Below, in pieces: positions 55,782 to 64,000 of a stretch of 64,000 nucleotides of DNA (position 1 is its first letter; every line of letters starts with the position of its first letter). The DNA is from Hydrogenovibrio kuenenii DSM 12350. GTDB lineage: Bacteria; Pseudomonadota; Gammaproteobacteria; Thiomicrospirales; Thiomicrospiraceae. The stretch spans positions 1,860,001 to 1,924,000 of the forward strand of contig NZ_JAGP01000001.1 in the NCBI RefSeq assembly GCF_000526715.1, in the 5' to 3' direction. The notes under the pieces were generated by a model that saw only the letters and a program-made list of their open reading frames with translations, had not been told where the DNA came from and made no database searches. A program made the translations under genes and the position numbers.

Positions 55782-55836
55782 AGTAATAATAATTATTATC
55801 ATTACTATTGACATTTACTAACGCCTTTCCTATGAT
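55782..55836 (+). promoter_or_regulatory. Fur box and sigma-70 promoter of the flavin/iron operon
   Basis: AGTAATAATAATTATTATC (55782-55800) matches 15 of 19 Fur-consensus positions within a longer AT palindrome. It directly precedes TTGACA (55808-55813), a 17-bp spacer and TATGAT (55831-55836). Fur bound here would block the promoter and possibly the divergent Cys-rich gene. Confidence 0.75.
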
Positions 55837-55895
55837 ACGCAAAAGTTATTGATAACACTTCTCATAATCATTTATAAAATAAGGTTACATATTCT

Positions 55896-56810
55896 ATGCA
55901 AGGCAAACCACTGAATAATTCTTTAGCACTCTATTCCATCTTGATCGGCCTACCTAGCTTAGGCTTTCTCAACACTGCACTGGCTGGAGAGCAATTGCTT
56001 GGTTACACACAAGGTGCTGAACCTTTACCTAAAGGCGCATCAGAGTTTTACCAAATTTTCACTACTCGAAATGACAAAGGGAAAGGTACTTACCATGCGC
56101 TAGACAGTAAAACTGAAATCGAACATGGTTTTACTAACCGTTTTTCAGGGTCTTTCGCTATCACAGGTCATCAAATCAACACAAACGGTTTACTGATTGA
56201 CGGTTATCTTCCTCAAGAAAAAAACAAATCGTTTAGTTTTAGCGGCATGGAAGCAGAGATGAAGTATGCATTTCTAACCCCTGCTCTAAATGATATTGGT
56301 CTCTCAACAACTTTTGGACTGTCTTATGACACAGTTGACTCTCATTCTGGTCAAAAGAAAGACACACTATCTGCTGATGTTGGCGTACAACTTCAAAAAT
56401 ACTTTATGGATGGACAGCTTGTCTGGCTAAACAATGCCAGTATGGAATCAACCTATGCAAAACGCCCTGCCATTACTGGTATCAACGATGAAAGTGTCTG
56501 GCCAACTACACCAGAAATGGAGATTGAATTAACCGCTAGTACAGGTATCTCTTATCGCTTTACAAACAACTGGTCTATCGGTACTGAAGCGGTTTACCAA
56601 ACTGAATTTGAAACAGAAGTAGGTCAGGAACGTTGGTCTCTATTTGCCGGTCCATCCATTCACTATGGAGACCAAAAATTCTGGGCAACGCTTACTTATC
56701 TGCCACAAGTAGTTGGTGGCGGTGAACGTTACCCTGGCCAATCCAGAGGTTTGCACCTGATTGAAAAAACCAAGTACGAAACCAAACTCAAACTTGGCTA
56801 TAACTTCTAA
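55896..56810 (+). CDS. Outer-membrane beta-barrel protein (DUF6662-like)
   Basis: A 304-residue protein. An export signal ends near NTALA|GEQLLGYTQGAE. Many amphipathic beta segments with aromatic ends follow (for example RFSGSFAITGHQI and KFWATLTYLPQVVGGG), and the protein ends in Phe (KLKLGYNF). There is no TonB box or plug domain, so it is not a classic siderophore receptor. It is the first gene behind the Fur-controlled promoter. Confidence 0.78.
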   Translation: MQGKPLNNSLALYSILIGLPSLGFLNTALAGEQLLGYTQGAEPLPKGASEFYQIFTTRNDKGKGTYHALDSKTEIEHGFTNRFSGSFAITGHQINTNGLLIDGYLPQEKNKSFSFSGMEAEMKYAFLTPALNDIGLSTTFGLSYDTVDSHSGQKKDTLSADVGVQLQKYFMDGQLVWLNNASMESTYAKRPAITGINDESVWPTTPEMEIELTASTGISYRFTNNWSIGTEAVYQTEFETEVGQERWSLFAGPSIHYGDQKFWATLTYLPQVVGGGERYPGQSRGLHLIEKTKYETKLKLGYNF

Positions 56811-56836
56811 TTTCTGATTCCTCCTAAGTTGAAAGC

Positions 56837-56870
56837 GTTTGAATCTCGGTTCAAACGTTTTCGTTTTTTA
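56837..56870 (+). terminator. Terminator-like hairpin inside the flavin operon
   Basis: CGTTTGAA TCTCGG TTCAAACG followed by a T-rich run. It would reduce expression of the FMN-binding protein and later genes relative to the outer-membrane protein. Confidence 0.7.
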
Positions 56871-56887
56871 TTTTGGATTGACCCTTT

Positions 56888-57430
56888 ATGAAACCATTAA
56901 TTCCTATTTTCACATTGCCTTTAACGGTTATTGCCTACCCGGTCTATGCGGTGCAATACTTTACGCCTGAGCAGGCACAAGTCGCGCTGTTCGGAGACAA
57001 GGCCAAGTTCACCCCAAGCTTCGTCAAAATGAGCGACGAGCAACGTGATGCCATTGAAGACATCAGTGATGTCCGTCAACGCTGGAAAACCCAAAAAGTC
57101 TGGAAAACTTACCAAAACGGTCAGTTTCAAGGCTGGTTCATTATCGATAAAGTCATCGGCAAACATGAGTTCATCACCTACGCCACCGCTATTTCTCCTG
57201 AAGGCAAAGTGCTTGGCATCGAAGTGATGGATTACCGTGAAACCTATGGTGACCAAATTCGTCAGGCAAGCTGGCGAGAGCATTTTATAGGTGCAACCGA
57301 CAAAAGCCCGCTTAAACTTCAAGAAGACATTCCCAATATCAGTGGTGCCACCTTATCGTGCCGTAATGTGACCAATGGCGTAAAACGATTACTCGCACTC
57401 TACGAAGTGATGCTAAAAGGTCAGCACTAA
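56888..57430 (+). CDS. Exported FMN-binding-domain protein
   Basis: A 180-residue periplasmic protein. The signal ends near PVYA|VQYF. The C-terminal FMN_bind domain holds ISGATLSCRNVTNG (SGATLS at 152-157), the place where ApbE attaches FMN through a phosphoester to the last Ser or Thr. The acidic residue usually three before the first Ser is Pro here, with Asp two residues earlier. The adjacent apbE supports covalent flavinylation. Confidence 0.85.
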   Translation: MKPLIPIFTLPLTVIAYPVYAVQYFTPEQAQVALFGDKAKFTPSFVKMSDEQRDAIEDISDVRQRWKTQKVWKTYQNGQFQGWFIIDKVIGKHEFITYATAISPEGKVLGIEVMDYRETYGDQIRQASWREHFIGATDKSPLKLQEDIPNISGATLSCRNVTNGVKRLLALYEVMLKGQH

Positions 57431-57435
57431 ATACT

Positions 57436-58275
57436 ATGAAAGTCGAAAAAAGAATGAAGCCGATGCTCGGCACTTTTGTTGAAATTGGACTGGCTGTTGA
57501 CAGCCGGCTCCACCCTGCTTTTGACATGGCTTTTGGCAAAATCGCGCAAATACAATCCATGATGAGTTTTTATGATCCAAAAAGCGAACTTTCCCAGCTG
57601 AACAAAAATCCAAACCAATGGGTAGAGGTCTCAGCCGAAACCGCTGAAGTCATACAGCATGCAAAAAGTTTATCTCAGCAATCAAACGGCCTTTTCAACC
57701 CGACACTTGGCGGTGAGTTGATAGAAAGACGTGTGCTCCCCAATCACTTCATCCATCGCTTTGAATCAAGAGGTGTCGCACAAGACATTGCCATAGACAA
57801 CAACAAAGTTTTTTTAACCCAACCCATTCTCCTTTCTTTAGACGGCATCGCCAAAGGCTATGCGGTGGATAAGGCAATTGAAACACTAAAAATAGAAGGC
57901 ATTGAGAGTGGCTGGGTTAACGCAGGCGGAGACATTCAGGTCTTTGGTCATTTAACGCTACCTGTTGCTTTGCGCTTGCCTGAAAAAACACATGCAGAAC
58001 CACAACGCCCTTTGTGTGAACTCCACAACCAAGCCATCGCATCTTCTCAGGCCGGTCAAGAGATTGACCAATATTATCCAGGACATATCATTGCACCTAA
58101 AGACCGAAACATATCACCGGCATTGGTTAGCGTTATTGCTCACGAAGCCTGGTTAGCGGACGGTTTGACCAAAGTATTCGCCCTGGCAGATGAAGCTGAG
58201 CGCAACCACTTCGCACAGGTGTTTAATGTCGCTTATCACCTACATCCCTGCAACCCAACTAAACAGCATAATTAA
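57436..58275 (+). CDS. apbE: FAD:protein FMN transferase (ApbE)
   Basis: A 279-residue flavin transferase with MKPMLGTFVEIGL at the start, MMSFYDPKSELSQLN, LSLDGIAKGYAVDKAIE and WVNAGGDIQVFG. It uses FAD to flavinylate target proteins, here most likely the preceding FMN_bind protein (5 bp gap). No signal peptide or lipobox is visible, although classic ApbE is exported. Confidence 0.92.
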   Translation: MKVEKRMKPMLGTFVEIGLAVDSRLHPAFDMAFGKIAQIQSMMSFYDPKSELSQLNKNPNQWVEVSAETAEVIQHAKSLSQQSNGLFNPTLGGELIERRVLPNHFIHRFESRGVAQDIAIDNNKVFLTQPILLSLDGIAKGYAVDKAIETLKIEGIESGWVNAGGDIQVFGHLTLPVALRLPEKTHAEPQRPLCELHNQAIASSQAGQEIDQYYPGHIIAPKDRNISPALVSVIAHEAWLADGLTKVFALADEAERNHFAQVFNVAYHLHPCNPTKQHN

Positions 58276-58304
58276 TGCACGTCAGATAAAAAACGGACAA
58301 CATT

Positions 58305-58766
58305 ATGAATGGTTACCCTAAAGGCTTTTTAATCTCCCTGATTACCGTCAGCCTACTCCTGATTATCACAGGATTGCTGCTCATCCCCGCTTTTCTCGTC
58401 TTCCGACTTGAACAGGAACAAGACTGGCTCATGAACCTAAGTATCGCCAGCGGCAACCTAAGACAAAACCTCACCGTATTTCATGCTATTTTCGGTTGGA
58501 CAATGGTCTGGTTTATCGGTGCGCTTTGGAGCATCCATATCCGTTCCCATTGGCGCAAACATGAAAATCGAATCAATGGCATCGCTTTTCTGATTATTTG
58601 GGCTGTCTTAATCATCAGCGCCTTAGGCATTTACTATTTCGGCACCCCAGACTGGTCTAAAACCAGCAGTATTATCCATGTGCTCTTCGGTGTAATCGTT
58701 CCGTTTATGCTTATCGCACATAAAATCATCGGCAAGAAAACACTCAAAAAACCGAACAGAAAATAA
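58305..58766 (+). CDS. Four-helix membrane protein, b-type cytochrome-like
   Basis: A 153-residue protein with four hydrophobic helices (about 7-29, 56-79, 90-110, 122-141). Helix 2 has His residues at both ends (FHAIFGWTMVWFIGALWSIHIRSHW), and helix 4 has IIHVLFGVIVPFMLIAHK. Four His on two helices could hold two b hemes. It is the last gene of the operon and could pass electrons from quinol to the flavinylated protein. Heme binding is inferred. Confidence 0.72.
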   Translation: MNGYPKGFLISLITVSLLLIITGLLLIPAFLVFRLEQEQDWLMNLSIASGNLRQNLTVFHAIFGWTMVWFIGALWSIHIRSHWRKHENRINGIAFLIIWAVLIISALGIYYFGTPDWSKTSSIIHVLFGVIVPFMLIAHKIIGKKTLKKPNRK

Positions 58767-58768
58767 CA

Positions 58769-58786
58769 AAAATCTACCAGGCTGGG
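58769..58786 (+). repeat. Dispersed 18-bp motif, copy 10
   Basis: AAAATCTACCAGGCTGGG followed by G, starting two bases after the stop codon of the four-helix membrane protein. Confidence 0.9.
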
Positions 58787-58811
58787 GTAACCAAATAAAC
58801 TTCCTGGGCAT

Positions 58812-58850
58812 AAAAAAACCCGCTCAGCCATTACTGGCTAGCGGGTTTCT
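58812..58850. terminator. Bidirectional terminator between convergent operons
   Basis: AACCCGCT-C-AGCCA TTAC TGGCT-AGCGGGTT with an A run before it and T's after it. It ends the flavin operon and the OFA transporter gene. Confidence 0.88.
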
Positions 58851-58873
58851 TCACGATACAATCGGATCAAGCT

Positions 58874-60118
58874 TTATTCAGCAAGGCTTTGCTTTTTCTC
58901 ATGCGCTTTGATATTGGCAAACATCGCAATTGAAATCACCAATGCCACCACAAAGAAACCGGAAAACACATAAAGCGTCTCAGCATAAGAACCGGTTAGA
59001 TCTTTTACACGCGAAATAATCAACGGCCCCACCAGTCCGGCTGCAGCCCATGCAGTCAGGATATAACCGTGAATCGCACCCAGTTCCTTCGTTCCGAAAA
59101 TGTCGCCTATATACGCTGGAATAGAAGCGAACCCGCCGCCATAACAAGACATGATGAAGTACAAGACCACTTGGAACATCAAAATCTCAGTAATCGAAGG
59201 CAAAGCATAAAACGCGACCGCCTGAGTTGCGAAGAAAATAATGTAAACCACCGGTCTAGTCAGATAATCCGATAAGGATGCCCAGAAAATTCTACCTGCT
59301 CCATTGAAAATCCCCATCAGACCAACCGCCGCTGCCGCGACCAACGCTGATACGCCAAGCACTTCCTGCAATAGCGGAGACGCCACACCGATAATAGCAA
59401 TACCGCAGGTCACATTAATGAACAACATCAACCACAAACCATAGAATCTTGGTGTTTTCACCGCTTCATGCACGCCTAACATGGCAAGGTCTGTTTTGAG
59501 AGTCTTATGACCAGCTTCCACTTTCTTCTTGAAGCCTTCAGGCAAATAGCCCTCTTCTGGCTTCTCAAGGTACATCGCTGATGCGAACATAATAACGAAA
59601 TAGGTCGCTCCCAAAATGATAAAAGTAGATGCAACGCCCACTTCAGAAATCAACACTTTAATGGTTGGCCCCCAAATCGCAGAAGCAAAACCGAAACCCA
59701 TAATCGCCAAACCTGTCGCCAAACCGCGTTTGTCTGGAAACCATTTTATTAATGTAGAAACAGGCGAGATATAACCAATCCCTAAACCACAGCCGCCCAA
59801 CACGCCATAGAAAAAATATAGCAACAGCTTAGATTCCATCAAGATCGCCAAACCTGAACCAGCAGTTCCTAAACCAAACAACACCGCAGCAATGATGGCA
59901 GAGACTTTTGGACCATTTCTTTCCACAAATTTACCCATCAAAGCTGCAGATAGACCCAAAAAGAAAATAGCAATACTAAAGGCAATCGTCACATCGGTTA
60001 AGGTCCAATGCATGCTTTCCTTAATAGGGTTAACGTACACACTCCAGGCATAGACCGAACCTATACAAATGTGAACACCTACGGCCGCTAAGGCCATTAG
60101 CCATCTATTTTTTTTCAT
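58874..60118 (-). CDS. OFA-family MFS transporter
   Basis: A 414-residue, 12-helix major-facilitator protein of the oxalate/formate antiporter family. Family landmarks are HICIGSVYAWSVYVNPIKESMHWTLTDVTIAFSI in TM1, GCGLGIGYISPVSTLIKWFPDKRGLATG, and GAGRIFWASLSDYLTRP after TM7. The substrate, a carboxylate or similar anion, is unknown. An AGGAGG ribosome site precedes the ATG. Monocistronic. Confidence 0.9.
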   Translation of the reverse strand: MKKNRWLMALAAVGVHICIGSVYAWSVYVNPIKESMHWTLTDVTIAFSIAIFFLGLSAALMGKFVERNGPKVSAIIAAVLFGLGTAGSGLAILMESKLLLYFFYGVLGGCGLGIGYISPVSTLIKWFPDKRGLATGLAIMGFGFASAIWGPTIKVLISEVGVASTFIILGATYFVIMFASAMYLEKPEEGYLPEGFKKKVEAGHKTLKTDLAMLGVHEAVKTPRFYGLWLMLFINVTCGIAIIGVASPLLQEVLGVSALVAAAAVGLMGIFNGAGRIFWASLSDYLTRPVVYIIFFATQAVAFYALPSITEILMFQVVLYFIMSCYGGGFASIPAYIGDIFGTKELGAIHGYILTAWAAAGLVGPLIISRVKDLTGSYAETLYVFSGFFVVALVISIAMFANIKAHEKKQSLAE

Positions 60119-60507
60119 CTCACAAACCTCCTTTGATTTATGTGCAGAGAAATATTCGAATCAATCCAACTTATACGGCGTTAATTCAATGATTTGCTTT
60201 TGCAAAACACTAAGAAATAACAGTCATTTATCAAAGTCGGTGTTGTTATAAGCTCTTCTTGAATTTGTGGTCTTCTTTTGCTGAAAAAGCTTTGGGCGAA
60301 TACTAATCAAAAAGTCAGAAAACATAAAGTGAGAATATTTAATCTTGCCATTAAATAATCCGTAAGCATCGTTTTTAAAAATCCTAAACACACCAATTTC
60401 AGCAAAACAATGCATATTTCTTAGACATAAAAAAACCCGCGAAGCCTTTATTGGCTTGCGGGTTGTTTTTAGTTTAGTTTTATTTAAACTGGTTAATACT
60501 ATCCCGA
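60119..60507. other. 389-bp intergenic region, OFA transporter / clpB
   Basis: It contains the clpB terminator and the upstream region of the OFA gene. A 63-codon open frame on the minus strand (60224-60415) lacks a ribosome site and coding character. I see no RNA gene. Confidence 0.6.
60428..60470 (-). terminator. Rho-independent terminator of clpB
   Basis: AACCCGC-GA-AGCC TTTATT GGCT-T-GCGGGTT with a T run on the minus strand, 38 bp after the clpB stop. Confidence 0.85.
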
Positions 60508-63075
60508 TTAGTGAAAATCGATTTCTCCATCGGTTAACCCAACATGAACCGTATCACTCGGCGCAAACTCGCCTTTCAACAAGCGTTGTGCCAATGGGTT
60601 TTCCACCATCTGCTGTACAGATCTTTTCAGTGGTCTTGCACCATATACAGGGTCAAATCCTGCTTCGGCAATTTTGTCCAATACCTCGTCAGATACTTCT
60701 AACTGCAACTCGTTGTCTGCCAAACGTTGACGCAAGTGATTCAACTGAATATTGGCAATAGAACGAATCTGTTTCTGATTCAATGGGTGAAACACCACAA
60801 TATCGTCAATACGGTTAATGAACTCTGGGCGGAAATGACCACCGACCACTTCCATCACATCGTCCTTCATTTCCTCATAAGAGGCGACACCGGTTTTTTC
60901 TTGGATAATATGAGACCCTAGGTTGGAAGTCATCACTATCACCGTATTCTTGAAGTTGACTGTGCGACCTTGACCATCGGTCAAACGCCCGTCATCTAAG
61001 ACTTGCAGTAGGATATTGAAGACATCAGGATGCGCTTTCTCCACCTCATCCAACAAAATCACCGAATAAGGTTTACGACGCACCGCCTCTGTTAAATAAC
61101 CACCTTGCTCATAACCAACATAACCTGGAGGCGCACCAATCAAACGCGCCACAGAATGTTTTTCCATAAACTCGGACATATCCAAACGCACGATGGCATC
61201 TTGCGTATCAAACAAAAAATCAGCCAAAGCTTTGGTCAGCTCGGTTTTACCAACACCTGTTGGCCCTAAGAAAAGGAAAGAACCGGTTGGACGATTTGGA
61301 TCAGACAAACCAGCACGAGAGCGACGAATTGCATTCGACACGGCCTTGACTGCTTCTTGCTGACCAATCACTTTCTTGCCAATGGCTTCTTCCATACGCA
61401 GCAGTTTGTCACGCTCACCCTCCAACATTCTGGAAACAGGAATCCCTGTCCAGCGCGCCACGACTTCAGCGATTTCTTCTTCGGTGACACGGTTTCGTAA
61501 CAAATGCATCTCGCCGTCTTCACCATCGTTTTCCGCCGCTTCCGCCGCTTGAATCTTCGCTTCCAAATCCGGAATCACGCCATATTGCAACTCAGACATT
61601 TTTGCCAAGTTACCTTCACGACGCGCTGCTTCCATATCGGTACGCGCTTTGTCCAATTCTTCTTTAAACTGCTTGGCACCTTGAAGTGCTGCTTTGTCTT
61701 TTTTCCAGATTTCTTCTAAATCTGAATACTCTTTTTCCATTTCGGAAATACGTTCATTTAACTCGACCAAGCGTTTTTTAGTGGCTTCGTCTTTCTCTTT
61801 TTTCAGCGCTTCGCGTTCGATTTTCAACTGAATCAAACGACGATCAAGTCTATCCATCTCTTCTGGTTTGGAATCGATTTCCATACGAATACGCGATGCC
61901 GCTTCATCGATCAAATCGATTGCCTTATCCGGCAACTGACGGTCGGTAATGTAACGCTGAGACAAATGCGCTGCCGCAATAATGGCAGGGTCACTAATCG
62001 CCACCCCATGATGCACCTCGTAGCGTTCTTTCAGACCACGCAAAATCGCAATCGTATCCTCTTCAGTCGGTTCATCAACAATCACTTTTTGGAAACGACG
62101 CTCCAATGCAGCATCTTTTTCGATATTTTCACGATATTCATCCAAAGTAGTGGCGCCGATACAATGCAATTCACCACGCGCCAAAGCGGGCTTCAGCATA
62201 TTACCGGCATCCATCGACCCTTCGGTTTTACCAGCACCAACCATGGTATGGATTTCATCGATAAATAGAATGACCGAACCTTCCTGTTTTTCCAAGTCCT
62301 TCAACAAGGCTTTTAAACGTTCTTCAAACTCACCACGATATTTTGCACCCGCAAGCAAACCTGCCAAATCCAATGACAATAGGCGTTTGTTTTTCAGACC
62401 TTCCGGCACTTCACCATTAATGATGCGTTGCGCTAAACCTTCAACGATTGCAGTCTTACCGACACCCGGTTCACCAATCAACACAGGGTTGTTTTTAGTA
62501 CGGCGTTGTAATACCTGAATCGCGCGGCGAATTTCGTCATCACGCCCAATTACAGGATCAAGTTTGCCCGCTTCTGCGCGTGCCGTTAAATCCAAAGTAT
62601 ATTTATCCAACGCTTGTCTGTTTTCTTCTGCATTTTGATCTTGCACGCTCTCGCCTCCTCTTACCTGTTGAATGGCTGCTTCAATATTCTGTTCCGTTGC
62701 GCCTGCTTGTTTTAAAACATCTTTAATCGAATCATTTGACTGCAATGCAGCCAAATAAAACAATTCGCTGGCAATATAGGCATCACCGTTTTTCTGCGCC
62801 AACTGATCCATCAAATTCAAAATACGACCTGAATTTTGCGATAACTGTACATCACCGCCTGCTCCAGATACTTTTGGCAACCCTGTTAATTTTTGGTCGA
62901 CCGTTGTTTTCAATTGTGCAACATTAATGCCCGCCAACTGCAATAAATGGCTCGGCTCCTGCAATAGTGCCGCCAAAATGTGCAATGGTTCGATAAACTG
63001 TTGCCCACCCCCAACAGCTAGCGATTGTGCTTGAGACAAAACCGACTGAAACTGTGACGTAAACTTATCTATCAT
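60508..63075 (-). CDS. clpB: Protein disaggregase ClpB
   Basis: An 855-residue Hsp100 chaperone. It has an N-terminal Clp repeat domain (about 1-145), NBD1 with Walker [14 protein letters not shown] and Walker [10 protein letters not shown], a long coiled-coil middle domain (about 405-525), and NBD2 with [15 protein letters not shown] and [13 protein letters not shown]-terminal oligomerisation region ends the protein. It dissolves aggregates with DnaK. No clear sigma-32 promoter was seen in the 253 bp upstream. Confidence 0.98.
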   Translation of the reverse strand: MIDKFTSQFQSVLSQAQSLAVGGGQQFIEPLHILAALLQEPSHLLQLAGINVAQLKTTVDQKLTGLPKVSGAGGDVQLSQNSGRILNLMDQLAQKNGDAYIASELFYLAALQSNDSIKDVLKQAGATEQNIEAAIQQVRGGESVQDQNAEENRQALDKYTLDLTARAEAGKLDPVIGRDDEIRRAIQVLQRRTKNNPVLIGEPGVGKTAIVEGLAQRIINGEVPEGLKNKRLLSLDLAGLLAGAKYRGEFEERLKALLKDLEKQEGSVILFIDEIHTMVGAGKTEGSMDAGNMLKPALARGELHCIGATTLDEYRENIEKDAALERRFQKVIVDEPTEEDTIAILRGLKERYEVHHGVAISDPAIIAAAHLSQRYITDRQLPDKAIDLIDEAASRIRMEIDSKPEEMDRLDRRLIQLKIEREALKKEKDEATKKRLVELNERISEMEKEYSDLEEIWKKDKAALQGAKQFKEELDKARTDMEAARREGNLAKMSELQYGVIPDLEAKIQAAEAAENDGEDGEMHLLRNRVTEEEIAEVVARWTGIPVSRMLEGERDKLLRMEEAIGKKVIGQQEAVKAVSNAIRRSRAGLSDPNRPTGSFLFLGPTGVGKTELTKALADFLFDTQDAIVRLDMSEFMEKHSVARLIGAPPGYVGYEQGGYLTEAVRRKPYSVILLDEVEKAHPDVFNILLQVLDDGRLTDGQGRTVNFKNTVIVMTSNLGSHIIQEKTGVASYEEMKDDVMEVVGGHFRPEFINRIDDIVVFHPLNQKQIRSIANIQLNHLRQRLADNELQLEVSDEVLDKIAEAGFDPVYGARPLKRSVQQMVENPLAQRLLKGEFAPSDTVHVGLTDGEIDFH

Positions 63076-63328
63076 GAAAAACTCCTACAAAATCTATGGT
63101 TTCATACTTCAAGTAATAAGGACGATTTTGCGCTTTTAAAGTGACAAGATGCAAATATTTCTTATTGCAATATCAAATGGTTATTTTGAATTGATATAAA
63201 TTAAGAAATTTTAGCGACTTAAATGCACAGGTGATTTTCTAATGTTTATAATGACAAAAACTGTCATTTAAAGACACTGGAAATTTTCTGAATTCAGTTA
63301 AAATTATGGATCAGTGGCAAGGAGCATC

Positions 63329-64000
63329 ATGAAAAAAATCTCTCCAGAGAATTTACCTCATTTAGATATCCTATTCGAATATCTCGCCGATGCCGTCTAT
63401 TTAATAGACCCTGAAACTTCTGATATCGTCTGGTGCAACCGCGCTGCACATGAAGATCTGGGCTTCGAACACAATGAAGTACTTCATCACTCCGTTCTTA
63501 GTCTGCAAAAAGACGTAATCGGAACCGCCCAATGGAAAGAAATTGCTCAAGTAATTTATCAGCAGTCGCCCTATACATTCATCGGGCAACATATCCATAA
63601 ATCTGGCGGCGAAATTCCAGTAGAGGTAATCACGACCCACTTTAAATTTCAAGAAGAAGATTTCTTTCTTTCAGTCGCGCGCAACATGAGCAAACGCGTG
63701 GCTCTTGAAAAGGAGATCATGGATCATAGCCAGAATATCTGGTTTGCATTGAATGACGCCGCTGATGGTATTTGGGATTGGGAAATCAGTACAGGAAAAG
63801 TCTACTTTAGCCCACAGCTTAAAGCCATGCTAGGATATGGCCCCGATGAAATGGATCCTCATATATCGACCTGGTCAGAAAATATCCATCCGGATGACCG
63901 AGTTCATATCGAAAAAGTATTGAATGAACACTTACACGGGTTACGTGCAAAATATGATGTCGAATACCGTCTAAAAAATCGCAATGGTCACTATATTTGG
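63329..64000 (+). CDS. PAS-domain signalling protein, 3' part beyond window
   Basis: The first 224 codons of a longer protein, cut by the right edge. The ATG at 63329 has AAGGAG upstream. Two PAS domains are visible: about 10-128 (ADAVYLIDPETSDIVWCN; HKSGGEIPVEV) and about 135-224 (WDWEISTGKVYFSPQLKAMLGYGPDEM; HPDDR; YRLKNRNGHYIW), the second of the PAS_3 type. The output domain is not visible; a GGDEF/EAL or histidine kinase domain is common after such an array. There is no membrane segment in the visible part. Confidence 0.88.
   Translation, partial: MKKISPENLPHLDILFEYLADAVYLIDPETSDIVWCNRAAHEDLGFEHNEVLHHSVLSLQKDVIGTAQWKEIAQVIYQQSPYTFIGQHIHKSGGEIPVEVITTHFKFQEEDFFLSVARNMSKRVALEKEIMDHSQNIWFALNDAADGIWDWEISTGKVYFSPQLKAMLGYGPDEMDPHISTWSENIHPDDRVHIEKVLNEHLHGLRAKYDVEYRLKNRNGHYIW

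Noticed and set aside
60224-60415. 63-codon open frame between clpB and the OFA transporter
   Set aside because: No ribosome site, no recognisable motif, and it ends against the clpB terminator region.
63076-63328. Sigma-32 heat-shock promoter for clpB
   Set aside because: A CTTGAAG block is present near 63105, but the only CCAT-like block follows after 7 bp, far too close for sigma-32.
1-64000. CRISPR arrays, insertion sequences, prophage genes, tRNA or rRNA genes
   Set aside because: I looked for regularly spaced repeats, transposase or integrase motifs and cloverleaf-type sequence and saw none. The dispersed 18-bp motif is too scattered to be a CRISPR repeat.

Overview
This 64 kb window looks like chromosome of a sulfur- or hydrogen-oxidising, CO2-fixing gammaproteobacterium of the Hydrogenovibrio / Thiomicrospira / Thiomicrorhabdus type. 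The evidence is a form II RuBisCO locus (cbbR-cbbM-cbbQ-cbbO plus a beta-carbonic anhydrase) set among typical gammaproteobacterial housekeeping blocks (miaB-phoH, aroQ-accB-accC-prmA-dusB-fis-purH-purD, rplM-rpsI, clpB) in moderately AT-rich DNA. This assignment is inferred from gene content; no rRNA or tRNA gene was found.

Layout. 1-2.4 kb: phoH (cut by the left edge) and miaB, minus strand. 2.6-6.3 kb: four tandem pilin/pseudopilin-like genes. 6.5-7.5 kb: a trimeric-type porin. 8.0-10.3 kb: nrdA behind a pair of NrdR boxes. 10.4-16.9 kb: a nickel permease, the complete urease operon ureDABCEFG, and a TorF-type porin with a possible sigma-54/NtrC control region. 17.2-18.6 kb: ribosomal proteins and a ModE-like regulator. 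18.9-23.1 kb: a c-di-GMP phosphodiesterase-type receptor and a COG0523 GTPase. 23.2-29.2 kb: a tripartite RND efflux system. 29.3-37.7 kb: alpha/beta hydrolase, pdxB, a DUF302 lipoprotein, a FadL-type channel, a nucleotide-sugar-epimerase-like protein, fxsA, and a DsbD with two N-terminal alpha domains. 38-45.8 kb: fatty-acid, purine and translation housekeeping genes. 46.5-53.6 kb: the carbon-fixation locus, headed by a ComFB-like protein. 54.2-58.8 kb: an apparently Fur-controlled island (YeeE/YedE-type membrane protein, Cys-rich small protein, outer-membrane barrel, FMN-binding protein, ApbE, b-type cytochrome-like membrane protein). 58.9-64 kb: an OFA-family transporter, clpB, and the start of a PAS-domain sensor cut by the right edge.

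The most unusual signal is an 18-bp motif, AAAATCTRCCAGGCTGGG, present ten times on both strands. Eight copies are intergenic, mostly just after stop codons. One pair is inverted to form a terminator-like hairpin. Two copies lie inside genes in the same reading frame. This resembles a DNA-uptake-sequence system or another genome-wide recognition motif. Other points of interest are the putative iron-regulated flavinylated electron-transfer island, the ComFB-cbbR pairing, dense palindromic structure on both sides of cbbM, and a 120-bp ERIC-like palindrome between purH and purD.

All functions are read from sequence motifs and remembered family features; no database search was run.
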